Assembly (NCBI GenBank): GCA_040386295.1
Contig: JAZKFR010000065.1
Span: 1-47,285, forward strand
DNA length: 47,285 nucleotides
From: JAZKFR01 sp040386295
GTDB taxonomy: Bacteria; Pseudomonadota; Gammaproteobacteria; Burkholderiales; Rhodocyclaceae
Direction of reading: 5' to 3'
Numbering within the stretch: position 1 is the first letter of the stretch; each line of letters begins with the position of its first letter. The notes beneath the pieces are model-generated. The model was given only the letters and a program-made list of their open reading frames with translations. It had not been told where the DNA came from and did not search any database. A program made the position numbers and the translations under genes. This document shows positions 9,708-17,833 of the stretch, in pieces.

Positions 9708-9721
9708 CTCAGTAAAGCGAG

Positions 9722-11104
9722 TCAGTCGGGTGCTGAACGACGCGGCAATTCAGAGCGTAACTGCACAAGCTGACGGATATAGGGCGGATTTTGCTGATAG
9801 CGAACCGTCTCCGGCCAGGAGGATAGCGCCGCCTCGGCGAGCACATAATCAGGGTAGTCGCCGTAAATAAAGCCCAGTAGATTGCGGCCTGCTAGCTCAA
9901 AACGATACGTGCGCACCTGCTCAAGTTTGAGAAAACTACGGTTGGACTGAAGCCAGTGTTTCGCCTCTTGCAGCGCCTGCGGATCAGCCGCGTCGACACT
10001 GAGTAAATGGACAAAGTAATGCGTATCCGGCGCGCTCATCAGCCACTCGGCCGTGCTGGCCATACGCTCACCAAGATCGGCGCTAGAGAACGCTTCAACA
10101 ACCGGCTTCGACGCAGTAGCGCTAGGCATAGGGGGCATCAACGCGCGCGCCAGCAAAGCATTGGGTGAGGCGGTTTCTTGCAAAAAGGGCAAGGTAGCGC
10201 GCCCCGCAAGCACTAGATAGCCAACGACCAGCAGAGATGAAACGGTAACGAGCAGAACCACAAGCCACGGGACTCTCCTAGCAAACGCTTGCGGTATGGG
10301 CGTAATGCGCGCGTCGCGAATCGCCGCTTTAACCTGGAGGCGACCAATTTGGTGTTTATTTTCGGCAAAAGCAGCAAGCAAAGCCTTGGTCGCCAGGATA
10401 TTGATGCGCCGGGTTAAGCCCTCAGAGGCTTGCCAAATCATCTGGATCGCCGTCGCGCTAAACAAGTCCGGGCCGTGATACCCGGCAGCACGCATACGGA
10501 ACATCAGATAGCTCCCGACGTCATCGCGACGCAGTGCGAGCAAATCAAAATTGTGCGTAATGCGCTCTTTGAGCTGGCGCATTCCAACCTCGTTCAGACG
10601 GGTATCAAGCTCTGGCTGACCAAATAGAACGATTTGCAACAATTTATGCCGGTTCGACTCCAAATTGGAAAGCAGACGCACTTCTTCCAGCGTCTCACTC
10701 GGCATGGCATGGGCTTCATCAATCAAAATCACCACCTGCCGTCCCGCCGCATAAAGTTCGAGCAAACGCGCTTGCAGCATGCGCAACAGCAGATGCGTAT
10801 GTTGTTCAGCGAACGGCATTTTCAGTTCGTTGGCAATCGCGTAGAGAATTTCGTCACGTGAGAGCGAAGGATTGGCCAAATAAACGGTCTCAACCTGCGA
10901 CGGCAGGTTTTCTAGCAGCATCCGGCACAACATCGTCTTGCCGCTGCCGACTTCACCCCCGACCTTGACGATTCCTTCGTCGTGCGTAATCGCGTAAATC
11001 AAGGCCTCCAGCGTGGCGCCTCGCTTTGCGCCGGTGAAAAAAAAGTCTGTGTGCGGGGTAATCCGAAAGGGAATCTCTCTTAAGCCAAAATGGTCGAGGT
11101 ACAT
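9722..11104 (-). CDS. mshM: ExeA/MshM-type AAA+ ATPase for pilus secretin assembly
   Basis: 460 residues. It starts MYLDHFGLREIPFRITPHTDFFF, the typical ExeA/GspA/MshM opening. The N-terminal AAA+ domain has Walker A GEVGSGKT (about 52-59) and Walker B VILIDEAHAM (about 125-134). A membrane helix at about 281-303 (WLVVLLVTVSSLLVVGYLVL) separates it from a periplasmic C-terminal part resembling the SPOR-like/peptidoglycan-facing domain of such proteins. The family is thought to use ATP to help insert or remodel secretin through the cell wall. Its ATG overlaps the regulator stop (TGATG), and 83 bases separate it from mshL. Confidence 0.85.
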   Translation of the reverse strand: MYLDHFGLREIPFRITPHTDFFFTGAKRGATLEALIYAITHDEGIVKVGGEVGSGKTMLCRMLLENLPSQVETVYLANPSLSRDEILYAIANELKMPFAEQHTHLLLRMLQARLLELYAAGRQVVILIDEAHAMPSETLEEVRLLSNLESNRHKLLQIVLFGQPELDTRLNEVGMRQLKERITHNFDLLALRRDDVGSYLMFRMRAAGYHGPDLFSATAIQMIWQASEGLTRRINILATKALLAAFAENKHQIGRLQVKAAIRDARITPIPQAFARRVPWLVVLLVTVSSLLVVGYLVLAGRATLPFLQETASPNALLARALMPPMPSATASKPVVEAFSSADLGERMASTAEWLMSAPDTHYFVHLLSVDAADPQALQEAKHWLQSNRSFLKLEQVRTYRFELAGRNLLGFIYGDYPDYVLAEAALSSWPETVRYQQNPPYIRQLVQLRSELPRRSAPD

Positions 11105-12627
11105 CAGAAGCCCTTAGCTAATGACTCAATGCGGTTGTATAGGGTAGTGCGATTAAGTCCAAGCAGACGCGCCGCTTGGCTAACATTACCCTGAGTCAGC
11201 TTGAGCGCGGCCTCGATATAAGCGCGTTCGGTTGCGGCCAGCAGTTGATCCAAGCTGAAAGCTGTTCGCGATTGCAAACGTCGACTGGCCGTCTGCACAA
11301 AAGCCTCATCCTCGGGCGTAGCGGCCGCACCCTCTTGGGACGAAGGCAAGCTGGACTGAACAAAAACACTGTCCTGCAAATCAAACTCAGCCTCCAACTC
11401 GGGCAAAGAGACGACACGTCCGGCGTATTTGGCGCTCAAACGAATAACCACGTTGCGCAGCTCGCGTACATTGCCCGGAAAGCTGTAGTGCAACCAAGCA
11501 GCGCGCGCTTCGTCGCTTAAGGAGAAGGACGCATTCTTAGTCTGCGTGGCGTAAAGCAAGCGAAAATGCTCAAGCAACAGCAGCTTATCTTCGCCCATAT
11601 CACGCAGCGGGGGCACACTGATCGAGAAAACAGAAAGACGATGGTACAAATCAGCGCGAAAATTCCCGGCGCGCACCTCTTTGCGCAAATCACGATTGGT
11701 CGCGGCAACGATACGGGCTCGACTGATGCGTGTTTCGCTTGCGCCAAGGCGTTGGTACTCGCCATTTTCCAAAACACGCAATAGCTTGGCTTGCAAATCA
11801 AGCGCTAACTCGCCAATTTCGTCGAGAAACAAAGTGCCATCGGCAGCGTCTTCAAAGCATCCTGACTTGGCGCTGGTCGCCCCCGTAAAGGCGCCTTTAC
11901 TGTAGCCAAACAGCGTGGCCTCGACCAAGTTAGCGGAAAGCGCAGCGCAGTTGAGCGCGAGGAACGGTTTATGCCGACGTTGCGTACCGGTATGCAAACA
12001 ATAGCTAGCGATAATTTCCTTACCACTACCCGACTCCCCCTCGATCAACACAGGAAAGGGCGAATCAGCGTACTGCTCAAGCTGCAAACGTAGCTTTTGA
12101 ATAGGCGGACTATGGCCGATCAAGGGCGAGGTGGAGGGCGTGCTTTGCTGTTCAAGATCAACCCGACGAAAAGTCAGCGCACGCTCAAGCACCACACGCA
12201 ACGCGCCAAGATCACACGGCTTGGGCAAAAAATCCACAGCGCCCAAAGTACGCGCGTGGCGCGCATTGCTCTCATCGTTTTGCCCAGACAAAACAACAAT
12301 GCGTACCTCTGGCGCAATGTTCAGCAAAGCAAGGATCAAAGCAAAGCCCTCGTCAGGCTGATGCGGCGACGGGGGAAGACCAAGATCAACCAAAGCCAGC
12401 TGCGGCACGCGCCGCAATTCACGCAATAACTGCTCGCTATGACGGCGCGAATGACTGGTCAGCACGTCAAAATGCGGGCTAAGCGCAAAACTGAGCGTAT
12501 CCGTGATCAAGGGATCGTCATCAACGATCAGCAACAAGGGCTTGGGTGTTGCAAGCAATTCGGGTGAATTTAAATGCGCCATAACGAAAATGTACAGACA
12601 CGTAAGAGGCGTCACCGCCGCCTTCAT
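11104..12627 (-). CDS. Sigma-54-dependent response regulator (NtrC/PrsR-like) heading the pilus operon
   Basis: 507 residues from ATG 12627. The receiver domain only begins at about residue 30, so ATG 12582 (492 residues) is a possible alternative start. Receiver: LLLIVDDDP and the phospho-acceptor Asp81 in LALVDLGLP, then Lys in LPKP. The central AAA+ domain is intact, with Walker A GESGSGKE, the sigma-54 contact loop GAFTGA and Walker B DGTLFLDEIGEL. The C-terminus is a Fis-type helix-turn-helix (LTQGNVSQAARLLGLNRTTLYNRIESL). It should activate RpoN promoters when phosphorylated. No kinase gene is adjacent. Being first in the operon, it may control pilus genes itself; I found no convincing GG-N10-GC promoter upstream. 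Confidence 0.9.
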   Translation of the reverse strand: MKAAVTPLTCLYIFVMAHLNSPELLATPKPLLLIVDDDPLITDTLSFALSPHFDVLTSHSRRHSEQLLRELRRVPQLALVDLGLPPSPHQPDEGFALILALLNIAPEVRIVVLSGQNDESNARHARTLGAVDFLPKPCDLGALRVVLERALTFRRVDLEQQSTPSTSPLIGHSPPIQKLRLQLEQYADSPFPVLIEGESGSGKEIIASYCLHTGTQRRHKPFLALNCAALSANLVEATLFGYSKGAFTGATSAKSGCFEDAADGTLFLDEIGELALDLQAKLLRVLENGEYQRLGASETRISRARIVAATNRDLRKEVRAGNFRADLYHRLSVFSISVPPLRDMGEDKLLLLEHFRLLYATQTKNASFSLSDEARAAWLHYSFPGNVRELRNVVIRLSAKYAGRVVSLPELEAEFDLQDSVFVQSSLPSSQEGAAATPEDEAFVQTASRRLQSRTAFSLDQLLAATERAYIEAALKLTQGNVSQAARLLGLNRTTLYNRIESLAKGF

Positions 12628-12867
12628 TTCAGCTCAAATCAACATTGCGCCGGCGACACCGAGCAAATCGTCAATATTGGGAAAAAAATTTACGTCTCTA
12701 TTTACCCCCAGGAACATAGAAGCTCATTATTTCATAGTTAGTGAGCTGCTCTCTTCGTGATTCTGGACAAAAATCAACAGCAAAGCTTCATTCCGATATT
12801 CCAATAGGCATAGGGCAATAGGCATCGGGTATAATCACCAGCTATTTTTTGTTTCCGAGACAACGCA
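12628..12867. promoter_or_regulatory. Divergent intergenic region between the pilus operon and mlaF
   Basis: About 240 bases serving both directions. Facing mlaF is a consensus -10 hexamer TATAAT (12830-12835) ending 32 bases before the GTG start, with no good -35. Just upstream of it are two copies of CAATAGGCAT (12802-12811 and 12816-12825), 14 bases apart. AGCTCA (12721-12726) and TGAGCT (12742-12747) form a small dyad nearer the pilus operon. I see no protein-coding potential on either strand. Confidence 0.55.
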
Positions 12868-13680
12868 GTGCCCACCGACAACCTAGTCGAAATCGACAAA
12901 CTCAGCTTTGCCTACGACGAAAGAAAAATCCTCAAAGGAATCGATATGACGATTCCTCGCGGAAAAGTCGTCGCCATCATGGGTGGCTCTGGCTGCGGCA
13001 AAACAACTTTGCTGCGCCTGATCAGCGGCCAATTAAAGCCCAGCCACGGCGACGTTCGTGTTGACGGCGTCAGCGTTCCCAAAATGTCGCACCAAGCCTT
13101 GTACGCGTTGCGCCGACGCATGGGCATGCTGTTTCAGTTTGGCGCGCTATTTACCGACCTTTCCGTTTTTGAAAATGTCGCCTACCCGATTCGTGAACAT
13201 ACCGATCTGCCAGAAGAGCTGATTCGCGATATGACCTTGCTCAAACTCAACGCAGTCGGTCTACGCGGGACGCAAGCTTTGATGCCAAGATCGCTTTCTG
13301 GCGGTATGGCGCGCCGCGTCGCACTGGCGCGCGCCATTGCTTTAGACCCCATGTTGATCATGTACGACGAACCCTTTACCGGGCTCGACCCCATCTCGCT
13401 CGGCGTCATCGGGCAACTGATTCGCCGTTTCAACGATGCGCTGGGTGCAACATCGATCATGGTCACCCACGACATCCATGTCTCGTTGCAAATCGTCGAT
13501 TACGTGTATTTCATGTCCGACGGCGCCGTCGTCGCACAAGGCACGCCCGACGAGATTCGTGCTTCGCAAGACCCATTTGTGCATCAATTCATACACGCTG
13601 AAGCAGATGGTCCCGTGCGTTTTGACTACCCTGCGCCACCGCTCGCGCAAGAGCTACTGAGGGAATCCGCGCATGGCTAA
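12868..13680 (+). CDS. mlaF: Phospholipid ABC transporter ATP-binding protein MlaF
   Basis: 270 residues from GTG 12868; no ATG lies in frame upstream before a stop, and the ribosome-binding site is weak. It has Walker A GGSGCGKTT (about 48-56), ABC signature LSGGMARRVALARAI and Walker B LIMYDEPF, followed by the D-loop and the switch His in MVTHD. With MlaE, MlaD and MlaB it forms the inner-membrane Mla complex, which handles phospholipid traffic between the inner membrane and the MlaC shuttle. It overlaps mlaE by eight bases. Gene order mlaF-E-D then mlaA-C-B is the beta-proteobacterial arrangement, with mlaA inside the operon. Confidence 0.95.
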   Translation: MPTDNLVEIDKLSFAYDERKILKGIDMTIPRGKVVAIMGGSGCGKTTLLRLISGQLKPSHGDVRVDGVSVPKMSHQALYALRRRMGMLFQFGALFTDLSVFENVAYPIREHTDLPEELIRDMTLLKLNAVGLRGTQALMPRSLSGGMARRVALARAIALDPMLIMYDEPFTGLDPISLGVIGQLIRRFNDALGATSIMVTHDIHVSLQIVDYVYFMSDGAVVAQGTPDEIRASQDPFVHQFIHAEADGPVRFDYPAPPLAQELLRESAHG

Positions 13681-14464
13681 ACTGATCGATGGCCTCACCA
13701 AGCTAGGCAATAGCTGCAATAACGCGCTGCAAAAACTGGGCTTCGCCGCACGCTTCTTCGTGATGATCTTGCTTTACTCCGGTCAATCCTTTCGGCGCAT
13801 TCATTTAACGCTGCGCGAAGTGTATTTCTCAGGCGTGTTATCGCTCATCATCATTCTCGTATCAGGCTTGTTTGTCGGCCTCGTACTCGGCCTGCAGGGG
13901 TACGAAACCTTGCAGCGTTATGGATCGGCAGAAGCACTCGGCATTCTTGTTGCGCTGTCCCTGACCCGCGAGCTGGGCCCCGTCGTCGCCGGTCTGCTCT
14001 TTGCCTCGCGCGCGGGCTCGGCGATGACTGCCGAAATTGGCCTGATGAAAGCGACTGAGCAAATCACGGCGATGGACATCATGGCCGTCAATCCGATTGC
14101 GCGCGTCATTGCGCCACGCTTCTGGGGTGGCGTCATCGCCATGCCGCTACTGGCCGCGATGTTCTCAGCCATGGGCATTCTCGGAGGCTATTTAATCGGT
14201 GTCGTCTTTATCGGCGTAGACGAAGGCTCTTTCTGGTCACAAATGCAAGCCGCAGTCGATTTTCGCAGCGACATTTTGAACGGGATTATCAAAAGCTTCG
14301 TCTTCGGTGTTGCCGTATCGCTCATTGCCGTTTTTGAGGGATACGATTCACTACCAACAGCAGAGGGCGTTTCACGCGCCATCACACGTACCGTGGTCAA
14401 CTCGGCACTAGCGATTTTGGCGCTAGATTTTGTGCTGACCTCTTTTATGTTCAGGGGGATTTAA
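13673..14464 (+). CDS. mlaE: Phospholipid ABC transporter permease MlaE
   Basis: 263 residues, the normal MlaE length. It has several membrane helices (about 20-40, 50-75, 150-175, 200-220 and 240-260) and the conserved MlaE/TrbI-like motif TRELGPVVAGLLFASRAGSAMTAE, followed by KATEQITAMDIM. It forms the dimeric membrane core of the Mla complex with MlaF on the cytoplasmic side and a hexamer of MlaD on the periplasmic side. It overlaps mlaF by eight bases, and its stop shares a base with the mlaD start (TAATG), consistent with fixed stoichiometry through translational coupling. Confidence 0.95.
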   Translation: MAKLIDGLTKLGNSCNNALQKLGFAARFFVMILLYSGQSFRRIHLTLREVYFSGVLSLIIILVSGLFVGLVLGLQGYETLQRYGSAEALGILVALSLTRELGPVVAGLLFASRAGSAMTAEIGLMKATEQITAMDIMAVNPIARVIAPRFWGGVIAMPLLAAMFSAMGILGGYLIGVVFIGVDEGSFWSQMQAAVDFRSDILNGIIKSFVFGVAVSLIAVFEGYDSLPTAEGVSRAITRTVVNSALAILALDFVLTSFMFRGI

Positions 14465-14934
14465 TGAGTCGTAAGTTACTCGATCTGTGGGTCGGTTTTT
14501 TTGTTGTGCTGGGCCTCGCCGCACTCTTGTTTTTATCGCTCAAGGTGGGTAATTTGTCCGCCTCGAATTTTATGGAAACTTATCCGCTCACAGCCAAGTT
14601 TGATAATATCGGCGGCCTGAAAGTGCGCGGCCCCGTAAAAAGCGCTGGCGTAGTCGTCGGTCGAGTCGGTGAAATTCGTTTTGACCCAAGCACTTACGAA
14701 GCCGTAGTCACGCTCAATATCGACGCGCGCTACCACTTCCCGAAAGATACCTTTGCTTCGATTCTGACCGCCGGTTTGCTCGGCGAGCAGTACGTCGGTT
14801 TAGAGGTTGGCGGTGACGAAAAAATGCTCAAGTCTGGCGATGCCATTGCCATGACGCAATCAGCCGTCGTGCTAGAAAAGCTGATCAGCCAATTTCTTTT
14901 TAGCAAAGCAGCAGAAACACCTGATAAAAAATAA
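14464..14934 (+). CDS. mlaD: MlaD, MCE-domain phospholipid-binding subunit
   Basis: 156 residues. One N-terminal membrane helix (about 7-27, LWVGFFVVLGLAALLFLSLKVG) is followed by a single MCE domain with the characteristic TAKFDNIGGLKVRGPVKSAGVVVGRV stretch and a C-terminal helix (VVLEKLISQFLFSKAAE) that would line the central hydrophobic channel of the hexamer. It is anchored in the inner membrane and faces the periplasm, passing lipids between MlaE and MlaC. It is similar in length to short beta-proteobacterial MlaD proteins. The start overlaps the mlaE stop. Confidence 0.94.
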   Translation: MSRKLLDLWVGFFVVLGLAALLFLSLKVGNLSASNFMETYPLTAKFDNIGGLKVRGPVKSAGVVVGRVGEIRFDPSTYEAVVTLNIDARYHFPKDTFASILTAGLLGEQYVGLEVGGDEKMLKSGDAIAMTQSAVVLEKLISQFLFSKAAETPDKK

Positions 14935-14973
14935 GACGAGATTTTACCCAGATCACCCTGGCAAATCTGACAC

Positions 14974-15005
14974 GCTAAGGCTGCGCACAGCGCAGCTACG
15001 TTAGC
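14974..15005 (+). repeat. Two-tier hairpin between mlaD and mlaA
   Basis: GCTGCGC (14980-14986) pairs with GCGCAGC (14990-14996), and outer arms GCTAA (14974-14978) and TTAGC (15001-15005) extend the stem. No T-tract follows on either strand. It could set relative mRNA stability between the mlaFED and mlaACB halves. Confidence 0.5.
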
Positions 15006-15044
15006 AAAAAGACCTCGCCTAGACATGACACAGAAAGACGCATC

Positions 15045-15836
15045 GTGAGCGATCTAAAAGAAACGATTAACCACCTTACCCGCCGTAGCTCGGCGCTCCT
15101 GCTCGTCGTCGCCCTGAGCGGGCTAAGTGCTTGCGCGACCAGCTCCAGTCTCGAGCAGAACCCAAAAGACCCTTACGAGGGCTTTAACCGCGCCATGTTC
15201 GCCGTCAACGAAGGCTTGGATCACGTGATCAAGCCAGTCGCTCAAGGCTATGATGCAGCGGCGCCCTTACCCGTCAAAACAGCGGTGGGTAACTTCTTCG
15301 GCAACATTCTTGATGTTTGGACGGCACTCAATAACCTGCTGCAAGGCAAAGGTGAACAGGGTTTTTCTGACGTGGGTCGAGTTCTCGTTAATAGCACCGT
15401 CGGCATTCTCGGTGTTTTTGATGTCGCCAGCGATATGGGTCTCGCCAAACACTCAGAAGACTTCGGACAAACGCTTGGCAAGTGGGGGGTTAGTGATGGT
15501 CCTTACTTCTTCTGGCCGATCATCGGGCCGCGTACCGCACGGGACACCGTGGGCTGGGGTGTTGATATTTACACCGACCCCGTTTCACGCTTGAACGACA
15601 TCCCTGTGCGCAACAGCCTGAGCGGAACACGCCTGGTCGACAAGCGAGCCGGCTTGCTACCGACAGACGAAATCGTTGAAGAAGCCGCCTTTGACAAATA
15701 CACCTACATTCGCGACGCCTATCTTCAGCATCGCCGCAGCGAAATATACGATGGCAACCCTCCGCGCGAAAGCTGGCCAAACCAGCCAACTAGCGACGAT
15801 AGCAGCGACAACAGTAATACCAGCGGCGCCCAATAA
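15045..15836 (+). CDS. mlaA: Outer-membrane lipoprotein MlaA (VacJ)
   Basis: 263 residues from GTG 15045. A lipoprotein signal ends at lipobox LSAC (Cys30). The body has the VacJ signature NPKDPYEGFNRAMFAVNEGLDHVIKPVA and later GQTLGKWGVSDGPYFFWPIIGPRTARDT. MlaA sits in the outer membrane, extracts misplaced phospholipids from the outer leaflet and hands them to MlaC. The Ser/Asp/Asn-rich tail (about 240-263) is low complexity. An ATG at 15025 opens a seven-codon frame whose TGA overlaps this GTG start, so start coupling to a mini-leader is possible. The ribosome-binding site of the GTG itself is weak. Confidence 0.94.
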   Translation: MSDLKETINHLTRRSSALLLVVALSGLSACATSSSLEQNPKDPYEGFNRAMFAVNEGLDHVIKPVAQGYDAAAPLPVKTAVGNFFGNILDVWTALNNLLQGKGEQGFSDVGRVLVNSTVGILGVFDVASDMGLAKHSEDFGQTLGKWGVSDGPYFFWPIIGPRTARDTVGWGVDIYTDPVSRLNDIPVRNSLSGTRLVDKRAGLLPTDEIVEEAAFDKYTYIRDAYLQHRRSEIYDGNPPRESWPNQPTSDDSSDNSNTSGAQ

Positions 15837-15866
15837 GGGCTCCGCCCACCTCAAGAGACAATCAAA

Positions 15867-16484
15867 ATGCACGTGAAGCCCCTATTCGCAGGATTACTTT
15901 TACTCCTCTCTTCTAGCGTTCTGCTAGCACAGGACGCATCACCCGACGTCTTCATCAAAAACGTGACCGAAGAAGTGCTGAGCGTCGTCCGGCAAGACAA
16001 AGAAATTCAGAACGGCAGCACCAGAAAAGCCATCGCCCTGGTTGAAAACAAAGTGCTGCCTAACTTCAATTTTCAACGTATGACTGCCTTAGCCATGGGG
16101 CGTGACTGGAACAAAGCGACGCCACAGCAAAAAGAACGCCTGGCCGAGGAGTTCAAAACCCTGCTCATGCGCACCTATTCCAACGCGCTGACCAGTTACA
16201 AAAATCAGACCGTAGTCTACAAACCGACCAAGCTGAAAGGTGATGAGAGCGATGTGGTCGTCAGAACAGAAATCGTCCAGCCCGGTAACAAAGCGATTCC
16301 CCTCGACTACGCCGTCGTAAAACAGGGTAATGACTGGAAGATTTATGACGTGCTGGTTTCAGGAATTAGCTTAGTCACGAACTACCGTGAAACCTTTTCG
16401 CGCGAAATACGGAGCAATGGAATCGACGGGCTGATCGAGATGTTGGCCAACAAAAACAAACAATTGGAAGTCGGGAAAAAATGA
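15867..16484 (+). CDS. mlaC: Periplasmic phospholipid shuttle MlaC
   Basis: 205 residues. A cleavable signal peptide (about 1-21, LFAGLLLLLSSSVLLAQ) is followed by the MlaC/Ttg2D fold: NVTEEVLSVVRQDKEI, then VLPNFNFQRMTALAMGRDWNKATPQQKERLAEEFKTLL and DYAVVKQGNDWKIYDVLVSGISLV. It carries single phospholipids across the periplasm between MlaA and the MlaFEDB complex. It begins 30 bases after mlaA and overlaps mlaB by four bases (ATGA). Confidence 0.95.
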   Translation: MHVKPLFAGLLLLLSSSVLLAQDASPDVFIKNVTEEVLSVVRQDKEIQNGSTRKAIALVENKVLPNFNFQRMTALAMGRDWNKATPQQKERLAEEFKTLLMRTYSNALTSYKNQTVVYKPTKLKGDESDVVVRTEIVQPGNKAIPLDYAVVKQGNDWKIYDVLVSGISLVTNYRETFSREIRSNGIDGLIEMLANKNKQLEVGKK

Positions 16485-16765
16485 TCGAATCGGGCGCAGA
16501 CGGACTGCGTGTCACCGTCCCTATGCTGATTACGAACGCCAGCAGCTTACTCGCCGCAGGCCAAGCTCATCTCGGCAGTAGCGGGGAAAAGGTGTTTGAT
16601 TTATCAGCCGTAACGCAGGCTGACTCCTCCGCCCTAGCGCTTGTTTTCGCTTGGCTGCGGATGGCACAAGCGCACGGGGCACAACTACGTATCACTCACC
16701 CCCCCGCCAGCTTGCTCAGCTTGGCTCAGCTTTATGGTGTGAACGAACTATTACCGCTGGGCTGA
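16481..16765 (+). CDS. mlaB: STAS-domain protein MlaB
   Basis: 94 residues forming a single STAS domain. It has the conserved VTQADSSALALVFAWLRMA segment, whose Ser after Asp is the usual phospho-site position, and a C-terminal AQLYGVNELLPL. MlaB binds MlaF on the cytoplasmic side and stabilises or activates the transporter. The ATG overlaps the mlaC stop by four bases. After its stop there are about 130 bases without a gene, including the palindrome AAACCGGTTT near 16784, before the next ABC gene. Confidence 0.9.
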   Translation: MIESGADGLRVTVPMLITNASSLLAAGQAHLGSSGEKVFDLSAVTQADSSALALVFAWLRMAQAHGAQLRITHPPASLLSLAQLYGVNELLPLG

Positions 16766-16894
16766 CTGCCTCAATCCTTGCCTAAACCGGTTTGCTCATC
16801 GCAACAGGCGGCGCGCCAGTAACACCGCTACGCCACACCCCCTATCACACACGATCACGCGCCACAGCGTGCATCATCTGGATGACTAAACACC

Positions 16895-17833
16895 ATGGGC
16901 ATCGCTGTTTCAATTCGACAGATCCGCAAGCGCTTTGACCAACTTCAAGCGCTAGACGGTATTTCGCTAGATATTGAGGAAGGTGAATTTTTCGGCTTAT
17001 TAGGTCCCAACGGCGCCGGAAAAACGACCTTGATTTCCTGTCTTGCCGGCTTGGTTCGTCCTGACGCGGGGCAAATGCACGTACTCGGCCATTCTGTCAT
17101 CGACGACTACCGCGCAGCGCGGCGTCTCTTAGGCGTAGTGCCGCAGGAGCTGGTATTCGACCCTTTCTTCTCCGTACGCGAAACGCTACGCATCCAGTCA
17201 GGCTATTTTGGTTTGCGTAAAAATGATGACTGGATCGACGAAATTCTGGCCAATCTTGACCTGACAAGCAAGGCAGATACCAATATGCGTCGTTTATCTG
17301 GCGGCATGAAACGGCGTGTGCTGGTAGCACAAGCCTTGGTGCACAAACCGCCCGTCATCGTTCTGGACGAGCCTACTGCTGGCGTCGATGTCGAATTGAG
17401 ACAGGGGCTCTGGAATTTCATTCAACGACTTAACGCCCAAGGGCACAGCATTATTTTGACGACGCACTATCTAGAAGAAGCCGAAACTTTGTGCGGGCGT
17501 ATCGCCATGCTCAAAAATGGGCGCGTCGTCGCACTAGATAGCACACGCAATTTACTGGCTCGCTTCGCTGGCCACACGATGAACGTGCGCCTAGCGAATG
17601 CCAGCGTTCTACCCGCAGCCCTGCGCGCTCAGGCAAGTGAACAAGCAAACGGGAATTGGCTGTTCCAGCTGGCGAGCTATGCTGAAGTTGAGCAAACACT
17701 CGCCGTCCTGCGCGAGGCAAACTGCACGATCGAGGACTTGCGGCTAGCGCAAACAGATCTTGAAGATGTTTTCGTCGGCTTAATGCAAAACGCAGCTCAC
17801 GCAGAGCAAGCGCAAATCGGAGCAGGCAAATGA
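16895..17833 (+). CDS. ABC transporter ATP-binding protein (YadG-like)
   Basis: 312 residues. A complete ABC ATPase of the ABC-2/CcmA type: Walker A GPNGAGKTT (about 38-46), Q-loop in VVPQELVF, signature LSGGMKRRVLVAQAL, Walker B VIVLDEPTAGVD, and a switch His in TTHYLEEAE. A C-terminal extension of about 85 residues follows, as in exporter ATPases. It overlaps the permease gene by four bases, so the two form one transporter. The substrate is unknown. The pair sits between mla genes and ibaG/murA in many Burkholderiales, which suggests, without proving, an envelope-related role. Confidence 0.9.
   Translation: MGIAVSIRQIRKRFDQLQALDGISLDIEEGEFFGLLGPNGAGKTTLISCLAGLVRPDAGQMHVLGHSVIDDYRAARRLLGVVPQELVFDPFFSVRETLRIQSGYFGLRKNDDWIDEILANLDLTSKADTNMRRLSGGMKRRVLVAQALVHKPPVIVLDEPTAGVDVELRQGLWNFIQRLNAQGHSIILTTHYLEEAETLCGRIAMLKNGRVVALDSTRNLLARFAGHTMNVRLANASVLPAALRAQASEQANGNWLFQLASYAEVEQTLAVLREANCTIEDLRLAQTDLEDVFVGLMQNAAHAEQAQIGAGK

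Noticed and set aside
9639..9721. Sigma-54 promoter candidate (TGGCGC...TTTGCC) before mshL
   Set aside because: The GG to GC spacing is 12 rather than 10 bases, and the same bases form the hairpin arms.
12503..12760. Plus-strand open frame across the regulator start and the divergent spacer
   Set aside because: It is mostly antisense to the regulator, lacks a ribosome-binding site and has no recognisable domain.
14974..15005. Intrinsic terminator between mlaD and mlaA
   Set aside because: No T-tract follows on either strand, and the operon evidently continues.
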